Source of the DNA: DASPKM01 sp035628135
GTDB lineage: Bacteria; Bacteroidota; Bacteroidia; Chitinophagales; Chitinophagaceae
Assembly (NCBI GenBank): GCA_035628135.1
Contig: DASPKM010000010.1
Location: 434,001-498,000 of the forward strand
Reading direction: 5' to 3'
DNA length: 64,000 bases
Both the position numbers and the translations under genes were made by a program. Positions 9,561 to 18,519 of this stretch are shown here, piece by piece. Each line of letters starts with the position of its first letter. Position 1 is the stretch's first letter. The notes below the pieces were generated by a model. The model worked only from the letters and a program-made list of their open reading frames with translations, was not told where the DNA came from and searched no databases.

Positions 9561-12005
9561 GTGGATACTGCATTTACAAATCCCTTCCACTTGCTCGAAA
9601 ATTATTTCAAGGTCGCATTTCGAAGCCTTTGGCGCAACAAGACCTATAGCCTGCTGAACATACTGGGCCTTACCGCGGGCACGGTATGCTGCCTGTACAT
9701 TGTACTGTATGTAAAGGAACAATACAGCTACGACCGGCACCATCACAATGCCCGCAACGTGTACCGGGTTACCACCGACATCGTCACTACTGACAAGACG
9801 GACAGGATGGCCACCATTTCGCCGGTGATATTGCCGGCCATTCAAAAAGATTTCCCGGAAGTGGAAGAAGCCGTTCGCGTAGTGCACCGCGCAGATGTAA
9901 ATGAACACCTGTTCCGCACCGGTGATAAATCCATTTACATCACCAAGGGTTATTATGCCGATTCCAATTTCTTTAAGGTGTTTACCTACCGCTTTACGGA
10001 AGGATCGAAGGAGCATTGCCTTGACAAGCCGCTGTCGATGGTGATTTCATCCGAAGTAGCGCAAAACCTGTTCGGGGATGAACCCGCGGTAAACAAGACC
10101 ATTACCATGACCGACAGGTTCGGCACCAATGATTTTATCATCACCGGCGTGTTTGATGGAGACTATGGGCGTTCCCATGTCCGGCCTAATTTCATTATGA
10201 ACATTTACAGCGGCAGGCTGGGCCGATTCATCTTAAACAGCAATGATTGGGCCTACGATAATTATGCCCATGGGTACGTGAAGCTGAGGCCCAATACCGA
10301 TGCAAAAGCATTTGAAGCAAAGCTGTCTCCTTATGTGCGCAAGCATGGAGAAGCACAATTGGCCAGGGCCGGTTATACAAAATCGATGCACCTGCAACCA
10401 ATTGGCGATATCCATGTTTCCAGCAACCTGGATGAAGAGATAGACAAAAACTCCAATGCAGGATTCCTGACGATCCTCATCGTTATCGCAGTTTTTATAC
10501 AATTGATCGCGTGCATCAATTTCATGAACCTGTCCACGGCACGCGCCGCCAGGCGTGCGAAAGAGGTCGGCGTAAGAAAATCCGCAGGCGCGGGAAGAAC
10601 ATCCATGATACGTCAGTTCCTTGCAGAGTCCATGCTCATGAGCAGCATTGCCATCTGGCTTGCGCTTCCGATACTCTATACCGTACTTCCCTATTTCAAT
10701 GCGATCAGCCAGTACAACCTGTCGACAGATGCGTTCAGCAGTGGATTCATATGGCTAATCGTATTTGCATTGATCGTTCTTACGGGTCTGCTGGCCGGAA
10801 GCTACCCTGCTTTTTACCTTTCATCTTACAGGACCATCGAAGTATTGAAAGGCAATTTCCGGCATCACCTGTCCTCTGTTGGTTTACGGAAAGGGCTCGT
10901 GGTATTTCAATTCATTATATCGGTGGGCCTGATCATAGCGGTAGTTACCATCCGTAACCAGGTGCGGTACATGCAGGGAAAAGAGTTGGGCTTTAACAAG
11001 GAACAAAAATTGATCATACCTATCCGTTCCCGAGACGCGATATTGAAAATAGATGCCTACAAGAACGAAATTGCCAGGCTCGCCGAGGTTAAAAGCGTGG
11101 CGGGAGTAGCGTACTATCCCGGTTTCAAAATAGAAGAAGACATCCAGCTATACAAACAGGGAAAAACGCTGAACGATGCAAGATCGGTAGCATATAATAC
11201 CGTGGATGAAAATTATTTTAACCTGATGGAGATCCCGGTCATTGCGGGAAGGAACTTTACCAAAGCCGATACGTTGAACCAGGTGATCATTAACCAAACC
11301 GCTGCCAGGGAATTAGGGCTTGCGGTACAGGAAGCGCCGGGCCAACACATATATACCGGCACCGATAGCACGCTTACAACCTTTACCGTTGTAGGTGTAT
11401 TGAAAGATTTCAATTTTGCTTCATTGCATGAGCCGATCAAACCTTTGTTCTTCCGCTATAATTACCGGTTCCCGCATTTGGTAGTCGGGAGCCACACGGC
11501 CGACTATCGCGCATTGATCGCGAAGTTGCAACAAGCGTGGACGGCATTCAACCCCGCAGCGCCGTTTGAATATTCTTTCCTGGATAATAACCTGCAGAAG
11601 CAATATGAAAGTGAAAACACCTTACTCAGGATCATCAACTCATTTACTGTACTCGCGATCTTCATTTGCTGCCTGGGCTTATTCGGGCTGGCTGCATTTA
11701 CCGCCGAGCAGCGCATAAAGGAGATAGGGATCAGAAAAGTGCTGGGCGCTTCTACAAGGCACCTCGTCGCATTGTTGTCAAAGGACTTCCTGAAGCCGGT
11801 GCTTATCGCATGCGTTATTACCATGCCACTTGCCTGGTGGGCAATGCACAAGTGGTTGCAGGATTTCGCTTACAGAACGGACATGAGCTGGTGGATATTT
11901 ATTGCAGCAGCAGCAATTGCCGTAATAATATCATTGATAACGGTGAGCTTCCAGGCTCTTAAAGCGGCGATGACCAACCCGGTAAAGAATTTAAGAACGG
12001 AATAA
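9561..12005 (+). CDS. ABC transporter permease, FtsX/MacB type
   Basis: Inner-membrane permease of 814 residues with two FtsX-like units. There is an N-terminal transmembrane helix after LWRNKTYSLLNILGL, then a MacB-like periplasmic domain (about 60-280), three helices (about 290-430), a second FtsX unit starting FRHHLSSVGLRKGLVVFQF, another periplasmic part and three C-terminal helices with the EIGIRKVLGAS motif. It starts at GTG 9561. This family in Bacteroidota usually works with a separate MacB-like ATPase in lipoprotein, peptide or antimicrobial export. No ATPase gene lies beside it, so the partner must be encoded elsewhere. Confidence 0.9.
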   Translation: MDTAFTNPFHLLENYFKVAFRSLWRNKTYSLLNILGLTAGTVCCLYIVLYVKEQYSYDRHHHNARNVYRVTTDIVTTDKTDRMATISPVILPAIQKDFPEVEEAVRVVHRADVNEHLFRTGDKSIYITKGYYADSNFFKVFTYRFTEGSKEHCLDKPLSMVISSEVAQNLFGDEPAVNKTITMTDRFGTNDFIITGVFDGDYGRSHVRPNFIMNIYSGRLGRFILNSNDWAYDNYAHGYVKLRPNTDAKAFEAKLSPYVRKHGEAQLARAGYTKSMHLQPIGDIHVSSNLDEEIDKNSNAGFLTILIVIAVFIQLIACINFMNLSTARAARRAKEVGVRKSAGAGRTSMIRQFLAESMLMSSIAIWLALPILYTVLPYFNAISQYNLSTDAFSSGFIWLIVFALIVLTGLLAGSYPAFYLSSYRTIEVLKGNFRHHLSSVGLRKGLVVFQFIISVGLIIAVVTIRNQVRYMQGKELGFNKEQKLIIPIRSRDAILKIDAYKNEIARLAEVKSVAGVAYYPGFKIEEDIQLYKQGKTLNDARSVAYNTVDENYFNLMEIPVIAGRNFTKADTLNQVIINQTAARELGLAVQEAPGQHIYTGTDSTLTTFTVVGVLKDFNFASLHEPIKPLFFRYNYRFPHLVVGSHTADYRALIAKLQQAWTAFNPAAPFEYSFLDNNLQKQYESENTLLRIINSFTVLAIFICCLGLFGLAAFTAEQRIKEIGIRKVLGASTRHLVALLSKDFLKPVLIACVITMPLAWWAMHKWLQDFAYRTDMSWWIFIAAAAIAVIISLITVSFQALKAAMTNPVKNLRTE

Positions 12006-12016
12006 ACATTAAGGTG

Positions 12017-12880
12017 TTACTTCTCTGCAACGGCCACCAGCATTTCGCAGGGCCCGGTAAACCCTTTTTCATGGTCGAACTTTGAAAGCTCGTTTTCAAT
12101 TTCTTCCCACACCGATCGTTTTTCATCATCGCTAAGCTTGGCCATCATCTGGTGCAATGCCCCGAACGATTCTTTTTCAAAACGAACGCATTCCTTTGCA
12201 GAAGCCATTTGCACCGGGGAATGTATAGCCACAACTTTCGGATTTTTAAATCCGGCCTGGGCATAAGCATTTTCAATTACGCCGGGCGCTCCAAGGCTGA
12301 ATGCGCCGGGTTGTCCCGGTACAGGCGGCGGAAGATTGGCCCGCTTGCGGATGATGGAGACAGGAATAGAAAAGAATGCATTTTTATCAGGCGTTGAATA
12401 TACGATGGCAGCGATCCTTCCTCCCGGTTTCAATACCCGCCACATTTCGCGCAGCGCCTTTTGCTGATCGGGGAAATAGATCAATCCCACGCGTGAAATA
12501 ACCGCATCGAATGTTTCATCGGCCAACGTAAGGTTTTCTCCGTCCATGGCGGCGGTCTCGATATTATATAAGCCCGCCTCGCAAGCCATTTTACGGGCAT
12601 ACATCAGGATATTGGGCGCGATGTCGGTGGCCAGTACATAACCCGTAGGGCCAACCGCTTTAGCGGCGGTGATGGTTTGTTCGCCTGCGCCCGCCGCCAC
12701 GTCCAGAACGTGATGACCTTCGCCAATGCCCGCCATTTCAATCATGGTATCGGTGGATTGGCCCAGCCACTGGCGAATGGCATTGCTCCACCGGTACCAG
12801 GCCCCCGCGGCAGACTGCCATTGTTCGAAAGTGGTTTGCTTGTATTTCGCGGCATCAAATGCGGGAACTGCTGTTTCCAT
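12017..12880 (-). CDS. class I SAM-dependent methyltransferase
   Basis: Methyltransferase of 287 residues. The SAM-binding motif VLDVAAGAGEQT is at about 77-88, ATDIAP marks the end of strand 2, DAVISRVGLIYFPD forms motif II, and LREMWRVLKPGGRIA forms the post-motif. It resembles the UbiE/COQ5-like Methyltransf_11/25 group, but the C-terminal part gives no substrate. It is convergent with the FtsX permease gene (11 nt apart). A TATTTTTG element 20 nt upstream of the ATG is a plausible -7 promoter box. Confidence 0.87.
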   Translation of the reverse strand: METAVPAFDAAKYKQTTFEQWQSAAGAWYRWSNAIRQWLGQSTDTMIEMAGIGEGHHVLDVAAGAGEQTITAAKAVGPTGYVLATDIAPNILMYARKMACEAGLYNIETAAMDGENLTLADETFDAVISRVGLIYFPDQQKALREMWRVLKPGGRIAAIVYSTPDKNAFFSIPVSIIRKRANLPPPVPGQPGAFSLGAPGVIENAYAQAGFKNPKVVAIHSPVQMASAKECVRFEKESFGALHQMMAKLSDDEKRSVWEEIENELSKFDHEKGFTGPCEMLVAVAEK

Positions 12881-12900
12881 ATTGCATCGTTTTAGTGCAC

Positions 12901-12908
12901 CAAAAATA
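12901..12908 (-). promoter_or_regulatory. TAnnTTTG -7 element of the methyltransferase gene
   Basis: On the minus strand the site reads TATTTTTG and ends 20 nt before the methyltransferase ATG, fitting the Bacteroidota -7 consensus TAnnTTTG. No convincing -33 TTTG lies at the usual distance. Confidence 0.4.
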
Positions 12909-13000
12909 CTGGCGCACCTGCCCGCCGGGCTTTCACAATTGATTCAATTATCTGCACTTTTAAACCGCAAGCGGCCTCATGCATCATAGGCCCAGCACAT

Positions 13001-14071
13001 TCATGCTGATCTCAGAGCCTGGCCAGGCGCAATACCAAAACGTTTTTGGAAACTGCGCGTGAAGTAAGAAGGATTGCCGAACCCGGCCTCGAGGGCCACT
13101 TCATTTACGTTGCCATACTTTTCCCTGATCAATTGCAGGGCTTTTTGCAACCTGATCTCACGGATGAATGCATTGGCCGATAGGCCCGTGAGAGAGGTGA
13201 TCTTGCGGTACAATGCAGACCGGCTCATGTTGAGATGCGTGGCAAGATCATCGATAGAGAACGCGGGTTGGTAAAAACGGGCGCTTACCGCTTCAATCAA
13301 TTGGTGCAGGAACTGCTCATCGTCCCTGCCCAGTATCTTTACCAAAGCGGTTTGCTTGTTTTTAAATGCCATTTCACCCGCAAGCTGCTTTACCAGCGAA
13401 GACACTACCACGTGGCGGTCCTGCGCAATGTCGCACAGGCGGTTGGCCAGTTGAATGCAGGACCCGAAAAAATCCTGCTCATCGGTCACCGGCTCTCCCG
13501 CGCTGATGCCAATGCGGATTTCCGCTGCAGGAATTTTTGCGTGCTGCACCGCTTCCAATATTTTCAATGCGCAATCGATGGCAGCGTGTGCCGAAGTGAA
13601 CACGATCATTTGCCGGTGTCCTGGCCTGCTTACCTGCCTGCCGCCGGAATTTTTTATGATGTGTTGGATACTCTCTGTTACCTGGTCTCCTGCTGTCAAA
13701 GAGATCTGGTCGATCAACAATACCACTCTGTAGCCGGTATCGAATGTTCCATCTGCATTTTCAACAATGTCGAATGTATTGGCCTTTACTTCATCGCCGA
13801 TAAATGCCGTATAATCTCCACCCTTCAATTCAATTACATTGCAGGGCATGCCTCCGTGCGCTTCCTGGTGAACGGCAATGCACGATTCTTTGTCGGGCCC
13901 TTCCATCAAACAAAACACCAGTCCGTCCTCCTCATTGATCCAATATTGCAAAAACTTTACACCATACTTGTGCTGTATTGCAAGGTCGGCAATGTGATTG
14001 CGCTTGATGTCTTCCACGGTGGGCTTTACATCGTAATCAGAAGCTTTATGCAGGTCCATGAAAAGCGGCAT
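13001..14071 (-). CDS. DUF4242 / cyclase-like / AraC fusion regulator
   Basis: Three-domain regulator of 356 residues. Residues 1-85 match DUF4242 (MPLFMDLHK ... HKYGVKFLQYWINEEDGLVFCLMEGPDKE). Residues about 115-245 match a class III nucleotide cyclase fold (VVLLIDQISLT, then RIGISAGEPV and FFGSCIQLANRL). Residues about 255-356 are an AraC-type HTH ending FTRSFQKRFGIAPGQALR. In the cyclase part the first metal Asp is plausible (LLIDQIS), but the GDG turn carrying the second is PGHRQ, so catalysis is unlikely and a ligand-sensing role is inferred. It lies 32 nt after the LytTR regulator gene, same strand, and is probably co-transcribed with it. Confidence 0.85.
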   Translation of the reverse strand: MPLFMDLHKASDYDVKPTVEDIKRNHIADLAIQHKYGVKFLQYWINEEDGLVFCLMEGPDKESCIAVHQEAHGGMPCNVIELKGGDYTAFIGDEVKANTFDIVENADGTFDTGYRVVLLIDQISLTAGDQVTESIQHIIKNSGGRQVSRPGHRQMIVFTSAHAAIDCALKILEAVQHAKIPAAEIRIGISAGEPVTDEQDFFGSCIQLANRLCDIAQDRHVVVSSLVKQLAGEMAFKNKQTALVKILGRDDEQFLHQLIEAVSARFYQPAFSIDDLATHLNMSRSALYRKITSLTGLSANAFIREIRLQKALQLIREKYGNVNEVALEAGFGNPSYFTRSFQKRFGIAPGQALRSA

Positions 14072-14103
14072 CAGCGGGATTTATTGCTAATTTATCGGAT
14101 TAG

Positions 14104-14796
14104 TTATAAATTATCAATCACATCCTTGTATCCCCGCCCGATGGGGATGGAAACGCCGTGGATCTCCACCATTTCCGCGGTGTAGGACTCGATCTTGTTG
14201 AGGGAAACGATAAAAGAGCGGTGAATGCGTTTGAAAAGATTGGGTGGCAACAGCACCTCGATCTCGTGTGTGCTCATCTTGCTCAGGTATTCGCTTTTTA
14301 TGGTAACGATCTTGATGTATTCGCGCTGGCTTTCGATGTATAATATATCGGAGAACAATATCTTCACCTTCTTCTTCTGTATGTTCAGGAATATAAAATC
14401 CCTGGAGTCGGCGCTTTCGGCAGGTTTATATTTTTCGCCTTGTGCAATTTTCACTTTGTTTACCGCCACCAAAAAACGTTCGAACTCGAATGGCTTCAGC
14501 AGGTAATCCGTCACGTTCAGGCTAAAACCTTCTACCGCATACTGATGATAGGCTGTAGTGATGATAACAGCGGGCGGATTGGTAAGTGTTTTTAAGAACG
14601 CCATGCCTTTTAATTTGGGCAGGTGAATGTCTAAAAACATCAGGTCGATGGTGTGCGTGCGCAGGTAATCCGCGGCCAGGATGGCGTCTTTGAACGTACC
14701 CAGCAATTCAAGAAAAGGGACCTGCGCAACGTAATCTGACAGCACCTTGGCCGCCAGCGGCTCGTCTTCGATGATGATGCACCTGATTTTAGACAT
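14104..14796 (-). CDS. LytTR-family response regulator
   Basis: Response regulator of 230 residues from ATG 14796 (MSKIRCIIIEDEP). A TTG nine bases upstream is possible but less likely. The receiver domain has E10/D11 and phospho-acceptor D56 in LMFLDIHLP; the LytTR domain covers about 130-228 (FKRIHRSFIVSLNKIE). The start overlaps the end of the LytS kinase gene by 8 nt, showing translational coupling and a cognate pair. The DUF4242/AraC fusion gene follows in the same direction. Confidence 0.93.
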   Translation of the reverse strand: MSKIRCIIIEDEPLAAKVLSDYVAQVPFLELLGTFKDAILAADYLRTHTIDLMFLDIHLPKLKGMAFLKTLTNPPAVIITTAYHQYAVEGFSLNVTDYLLKPFEFERFLVAVNKVKIAQGEKYKPAESADSRDFIFLNIQKKKVKILFSDILYIESQREYIKIVTIKSEYLSKMSTHEIEVLLPPNLFKRIHRSFIVSLNKIESYTAEMVEIHGVSIPIGRGYKDVIDNL

Positions 14797-15892
14797 GGCT
14801 CGCAAGATTGATTTTTAAAATGGCTGTAAACTCATACTCGGCCTGGCGAACGCTTAAGCTGTAGTCGGTGTACAACAACTCCAGTTGCCGGCGCAAATTA
14901 GAAAGGCCTATGTTTTCCTTTACACTGCTTTCTCCCACGAACTGCTCCGTGGAATTTTTTACCGTCAGCATCAACTGTCTTTTGTTCACTGCAATATGGA
15001 TGTTTACATAGGGGCGGCTTCTTGTTTCCGATACGCCGTGCTTGAATGCGTTCTCCACCAAGGGCATCAGCAGCAACGGCGGCAGCGCCTGCTTCATGTC
15101 TTCGATATCATGATTGAAATTCACGCGCAGCGACTCATCGTACCGCAATTTTTCGAGCGCAATGTAGTCGTTGATGATCTTTATCTCCTGCTCTATCGCT
15201 ATGAACTCTCCGCCCGCTTCGTACAGCATGTAGCGCAATATCTTCGACAACCGCACGATGGATTCCGGGGCCAGGTCTGATTTATCCCTTGCAAGTGAAT
15301 AAATATTATTCAGCGTATTGAATAAAAAATGCGGGTTTGTTTGTGATTTAAGATAGTTCAGCTCTGCTTCCTGCTTTTGGATGCGCAGTAGCTGGGCCGA
15401 TAGTTTTAATTTACGGTAATCGTACACATGCTTGATGACGCCGAAAAAAAACATCGACCCGAAACCAGCCTGGGCCTGGAAGGCGATGGGGTTGGCCAGC
15501 TGTTCGGGCGTGGGGAAAGGAGTATAAACTCCCAATTGTACCCCGATATGCCTCCAGCCATACAGCCCGTACGACATGAGCATCATTTGGACCCAAACCA
15601 GGAAAATGCCGACAAGAATATTGTATACGAGATATTTCCGCTTCTTCAATATAAATGGCCAACTGCCTTCAAAGAAAAGGATGTTGATCGACAGTAGATA
15701 AATGTTACGCCAAAGCTCGTTGGGAACCCTTAACCAGAACGTGGAGGGCTCCTTGCTGACGAGGTAAGCGAACAACCATAACAATGTCCACGCCAGTGCA
15801 ACCCATAAATAAAACTTCATGCGTTCCCATACAACCGGCGTCTTTGTTTTGCCATTCATGAAATAAATATCGGCAAATCTTTCCCTTTTCAT
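14789..15892 (-). CDS. LytS-type sensor histidine kinase
   Basis: Membrane kinase of up to 367 residues. About four helices fill residues 25-165, with no large extracellular domain. The His_kinase domain has H188 in QTNPHFLFNTLNNIYSL, followed by an HATPase region with LVENAFKHG; the G1 box is the degenerate VKNSTEQF that is common in this class, and GLSNLRRQL serves as G2. The start could also be the internal ATG at 15859 (MNGKTKTP). It is coupled to the LytTR gene by an 8-nt overlap. Confidence 0.92.
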   Translation of the reverse strand: MKRERFADIYFMNGKTKTPVVWERMKFYLWVALAWTLLWLFAYLVSKEPSTFWLRVPNELWRNIYLLSINILFFEGSWPFILKKRKYLVYNILVGIFLVWVQMMLMSYGLYGWRHIGVQLGVYTPFPTPEQLANPIAFQAQAGFGSMFFFGVIKHVYDYRKLKLSAQLLRIQKQEAELNYLKSQTNPHFLFNTLNNIYSLARDKSDLAPESIVRLSKILRYMLYEAGGEFIAIEQEIKIINDYIALEKLRYDESLRVNFNHDIEDMKQALPPLLLMPLVENAFKHGVSETRSRPYVNIHIAVNKRQLMLTVKNSTEQFVGESSVKENIGLSNLRRQLELLYTDYSLSVRQAEYEFTAILKINLASHV

Positions 15893-16015
15893 TTATCGGT
15901 CTACAGAATAGGCTTTAACGTACACCAGCAACCGGAATTTGTCAATCAACCAAAATACTATAACCCCTGTTCATTGAGCGCAATCTATGCGGGGCCGGTG
16001 TTTGGCGAGACCAGC

Positions 16016-16105
16016 ATGCTTATAAAACCGCTGTTCGTTTACGATAAGCCGCTGTTTATTGACCTGGCTTCCGGCGGGAAATTTTATCAGCTATCCTTGT
16101 GGTAA
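16016..16105 (+). CDS. candidate short ORF before the haloperoxidase gene
   Basis: A 29-codon frame (MLIKPLFVYDKPLF... to ...FYQLSLW) ends 12 nt before the haloperoxidase ATG. The same frame stays open upstream through the whole 15893-16015 gap, giving about 70 stop-free codons of protein-like composition. The ribosome-binding site is weak (GGCGAG). It could be a leader peptide, the tail of a decayed gene, or chance. I do not recognise it. Confidence 0.25.
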   Translation: MLIKPLFVYDKPLFIDLASGGKFYQLSLW

Positions 16106-16117
16106 ATAATCAAGTAT

Positions 16118-17431
16118 ATGAAAAAAAATCTATCGCTCCTTATAGCCGTCCTGTTAATGGCTGCACAACTCCAGGCCCAGGTTGAACCCGGTGCAGGCTC
16201 CTGGAAAACATGGTTCATTTCATCGGGAAAAGATTACCGCCTGCAGGCGCCCGGATCTTATAAAGATGAGATTGCGCAGGTGATTGCCGCTCAAAAAAAT
16301 CTCGATTCAGCCAGCAAGCAACAGGTGGCTTACTGGAATGCGGGCGCACCGGGCTACCGCTGGCAGGAAGTGATCGCGAGGCTGTGGCCGCTCGATACTA
16401 CCATCAATGGCATGATGTGCAACATGTTGCTGGGCACCGCCACTTATGATGCCATGATCGCCGCCTGGGACACGAAGTATGCATACAAGCGCCCCCGGCC
16501 CTTTACAGCAGATAACAGGATTAAATCGTTGGTGCCTAAACCAGAAAGTCCTTCTTATCCCTGTGAACATTCCGTAGCTGCCGGCGCGGCGGTTACCATC
16601 ATCAGCCATTTCTATCCCATGCTGAAGGATTCCGTCAATCGCATGGCCCAGCGGTCGATGGCCGCACAGGTTGCGGCGGGCGTTGCATTCCCCAGCGACA
16701 CGCGTGCAGGTTTTGACTTGGGTAAAAAGATTGCCGAAAAAGAAATTGAACAGACCAAACACCTGGCCAACCGCACCCCATGGGATGGTAAGATACCACA
16801 AGGCCCCGGGCTTTGGAATGGTAAAAAACCAATGCATGCCGTTGCAGGTCTTAATAAAACCGTGGTGCTCACCAGCGCAAGCCAGTACCGTCCCGCACCG
16901 CCTCCCGATTTCGCGAAAGAAATGGAAGAGTTGAGAAACTTCAAACACAATTTCCGCACGCAATCGAATGCGTTTTATTATGCTACGGTCACTTTCGGTG
17001 GATCAGACGACGTGTTGAACAAAAAAATATTCGAGTACAATTTGCACCTTAACCCTCCGCGTGCCGCAAGGATATATGCCGCCACCGGTGTTGCTACTTA
17101 CGATGCATTTATAGCCTGCTGGGATGCCAAGTACGCTTACTGGGGCATAAGGCCTGACCAATATGATACCACCTACAAACCACTGATACCCACTCCGCCG
17201 TTTCCTGGTTATCCGTCAGGACATGCGCTCATGGGTGGAATGTCGAGTGAAGTGTATTCTTATTTCTTCCCCGCCGACAAAGCCTTGTTTCAAAAGAGGG
17301 CCAGGGACGGGGCCGAGTCACGGTTCCATGGAGGCATTCACTTCCGCAGCGACAACGAAGTAGGACTGGAGCTAGGCAAAAAAATAGGAGCTGCCGTGGT
17401 GCAAAGGCTTAAAAACGACGGTGCTCAATAA
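16118..17431 (+). CDS. vanadium haloperoxidase-like / PAP2 protein, duplicated domain
   Basis: Exported protein of 437 residues with signal peptide MKKNLSLLIAVLLMAAQLQA. It contains two PAP2/vanadium-haloperoxidase-like halves. The C-terminal half has all the anion-site motifs: KYAYWGIRP, YPSGH and SRFHGGIH. The N-terminal half keeps KYAYKRPRP, but PSGH is replaced by PCEH and the SR-x5-H motif by AQVAAGVA, so only the second half should bind vanadate or phosphate. Family members are haloperoxidases or acid phosphatases, and the sequence does not separate these. A 9-bp hairpin 72 nt downstream probably ends the transcript. A paralogue lies at 25140. Confidence 0.85.
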   Translation: MKKNLSLLIAVLLMAAQLQAQVEPGAGSWKTWFISSGKDYRLQAPGSYKDEIAQVIAAQKNLDSASKQQVAYWNAGAPGYRWQEVIARLWPLDTTINGMMCNMLLGTATYDAMIAAWDTKYAYKRPRPFTADNRIKSLVPKPESPSYPCEHSVAAGAAVTIISHFYPMLKDSVNRMAQRSMAAQVAAGVAFPSDTRAGFDLGKKIAEKEIEQTKHLANRTPWDGKIPQGPGLWNGKKPMHAVAGLNKTVVLTSASQYRPAPPPDFAKEMEELRNFKHNFRTQSNAFYYATVTFGGSDDVLNKKIFEYNLHLNPPRAARIYAATGVATYDAFIACWDAKYAYWGIRPDQYDTTYKPLIPTPPFPGYPSGHALMGGMSSEVYSYFFPADKALFQKRARDGAESRFHGGIHFRSDNEVGLELGKKIGAAVVQRLKNDGAQ

Positions 17432-17502
17432 TATAAACACCAACATTCAATTTCAACCATTTCTCATCATGTGCATTTTAGTTTGATAGAAAATGTGGTG
17501 GC

Positions 17503-17524
17503 GAGCCCCGTTTTTACGGGGCTC
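17503..17524 (+). terminator. strong hairpin between haloperoxidase and MDR genes
   Basis: Perfect 9-bp stem GAGCCCCGT / ACGGGGCTC with a TTTT loop. It follows the haloperoxidase gene and precedes the next ribosome-binding site by about 22 nt. No long U-run follows, so it may be a terminator or a 5' leader hairpin. Confidence 0.55.
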
Positions 17525-17546
17525 CATACTTACATTTATTAAACCA

Positions 17547-17554
17547 AAGGAGGT
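17547..17554 (+). promoter_or_regulatory. strong Shine-Dalgarno AAAGGAGG
   Basis: AAAGGAGG ends 4 nt before ATG 17559. Such a strong site is uncommon in this window, and it fixes the start of the MDR gene. Confidence 0.75.
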
Positions 17555-17558
17555 AGAT

Positions 17559-18518
17559 ATGAAAGCAGTAGTACGATCGAAATATGGCCCGCCAACGGTG
17601 CTGAGCATAAAAGAGGTGGAAACCCCTGTTCAAAAAGATGACGAGGTATTGATAAAAATACATGCTACCACGGTAAACCGGACCGATTGCGGCATCCTTT
17701 GGGGCAAGCCCGGCATTCTGAGATTATTTACAGGATTGTTCAGGCCAAAGCTGGGAACCACCGGAACAGATTTTGCCGGTGAAATAGTTGCCGCAGGAAA
17801 AAATGTACAATCTTTCAAGGTGGGCGATAAAGTAATGGGGTTTAATGGGATGGTGGGGTGCGGCTCGCATGCGCAATACATCACCATGCGCGAAACCGAT
17901 GGTATTGTTACCATGCCCGCCAACCTTAGTTATAAACAAGCAGTAGCCTGCCTTGAAGGAGCATTTTATGCGGCAAGCGGCATCAAAAAACTGCAACCCA
18001 GGCCCGGTCAGAAGGCACTGGTAAACGGCGCAACGGGAGCCATCGGTTCATCTGCCGTGCAGATACTTAAGTTTTACAATGTGTCCATTACAGCAGTATG
18101 CAAGGCTGAAAATGACATGCTGGTGAAACTGCTGGGCGCGGAAAAAACAATAGATTATACGACGCACGACTTTACGAGCGATACAGACAAATATGATTTT
18201 ATTTTTGATTCGGCCGGCAAAAGCACCTTCGCCAAGTGCAAACCGCTGCTGAAGGAAAAGGGCGTATACGCTCCTGCGGACGGGCTTATAAATTTCTGGT
18301 TTGCGTTCACCACTTCCTTTTCTAAAGGAAAGAAAGTAATGTTCGGGGCTCCTGCCAACGTTAAGGACGGGCTGCTGTTTATTAAAACCCTGGTCGAGCA
18401 AGGACATTTTAAACCGCTTATCGATAGAACGTATTCCTTTGATAAAATTCCTGAAGCATACAAGTACGTAGCCACCGGCCAGAAAATAGGCAATGTGGTA
18501 ATAACGATGGATACATGA
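17559..18518 (+). CDS. MDR-family NAD(P)-dependent dehydrogenase / quinone reductase-like
   Basis: Medium-chain dehydrogenase/reductase of 319 residues. The start is ATG 17559, preceded by AAAGGAGG at 17547-17554; the in-frame upstream start would lack this. The N-terminal GroES-like part (KAVVRSKYGPP ... GTDFAGEIVAAG) is followed by a Rossmann part with NGATGAIGSSAVQ as dinucleotide motif. The catalytic zinc ligands of alcohol dehydrogenases are not evident, so a quinone oxidoreductase/enone reductase-like enzyme is favoured. It is convergent with the hydrolase gene, with one base between stops. Confidence 0.88.
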   Translation: MKAVVRSKYGPPTVLSIKEVETPVQKDDEVLIKIHATTVNRTDCGILWGKPGILRLFTGLFRPKLGTTGTDFAGEIVAAGKNVQSFKVGDKVMGFNGMVGCGSHAQYITMRETDGIVTMPANLSYKQAVACLEGAFYAASGIKKLQPRPGQKALVNGATGAIGSSAVQILKFYNVSITAVCKAENDMLVKLLGAEKTIDYTTHDFTSDTDKYDFIFDSAGKSTFAKCKPLLKEKGVYAPADGLINFWFAFTTSFSKGKKVMFGAPANVKDGLLFIKTLVEQGHFKPLIDRTYSFDKIPEAYKYVATGQKIGNVVITMDT

Positions 18519-18519
18519 A

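Noticed and set aside
13235..14185. Plus-strand frame of 316 codons opposite the DUF4242/AraC gene
   Set aside because: It is antisense to a well-supported domain protein and shows no family match or start site.
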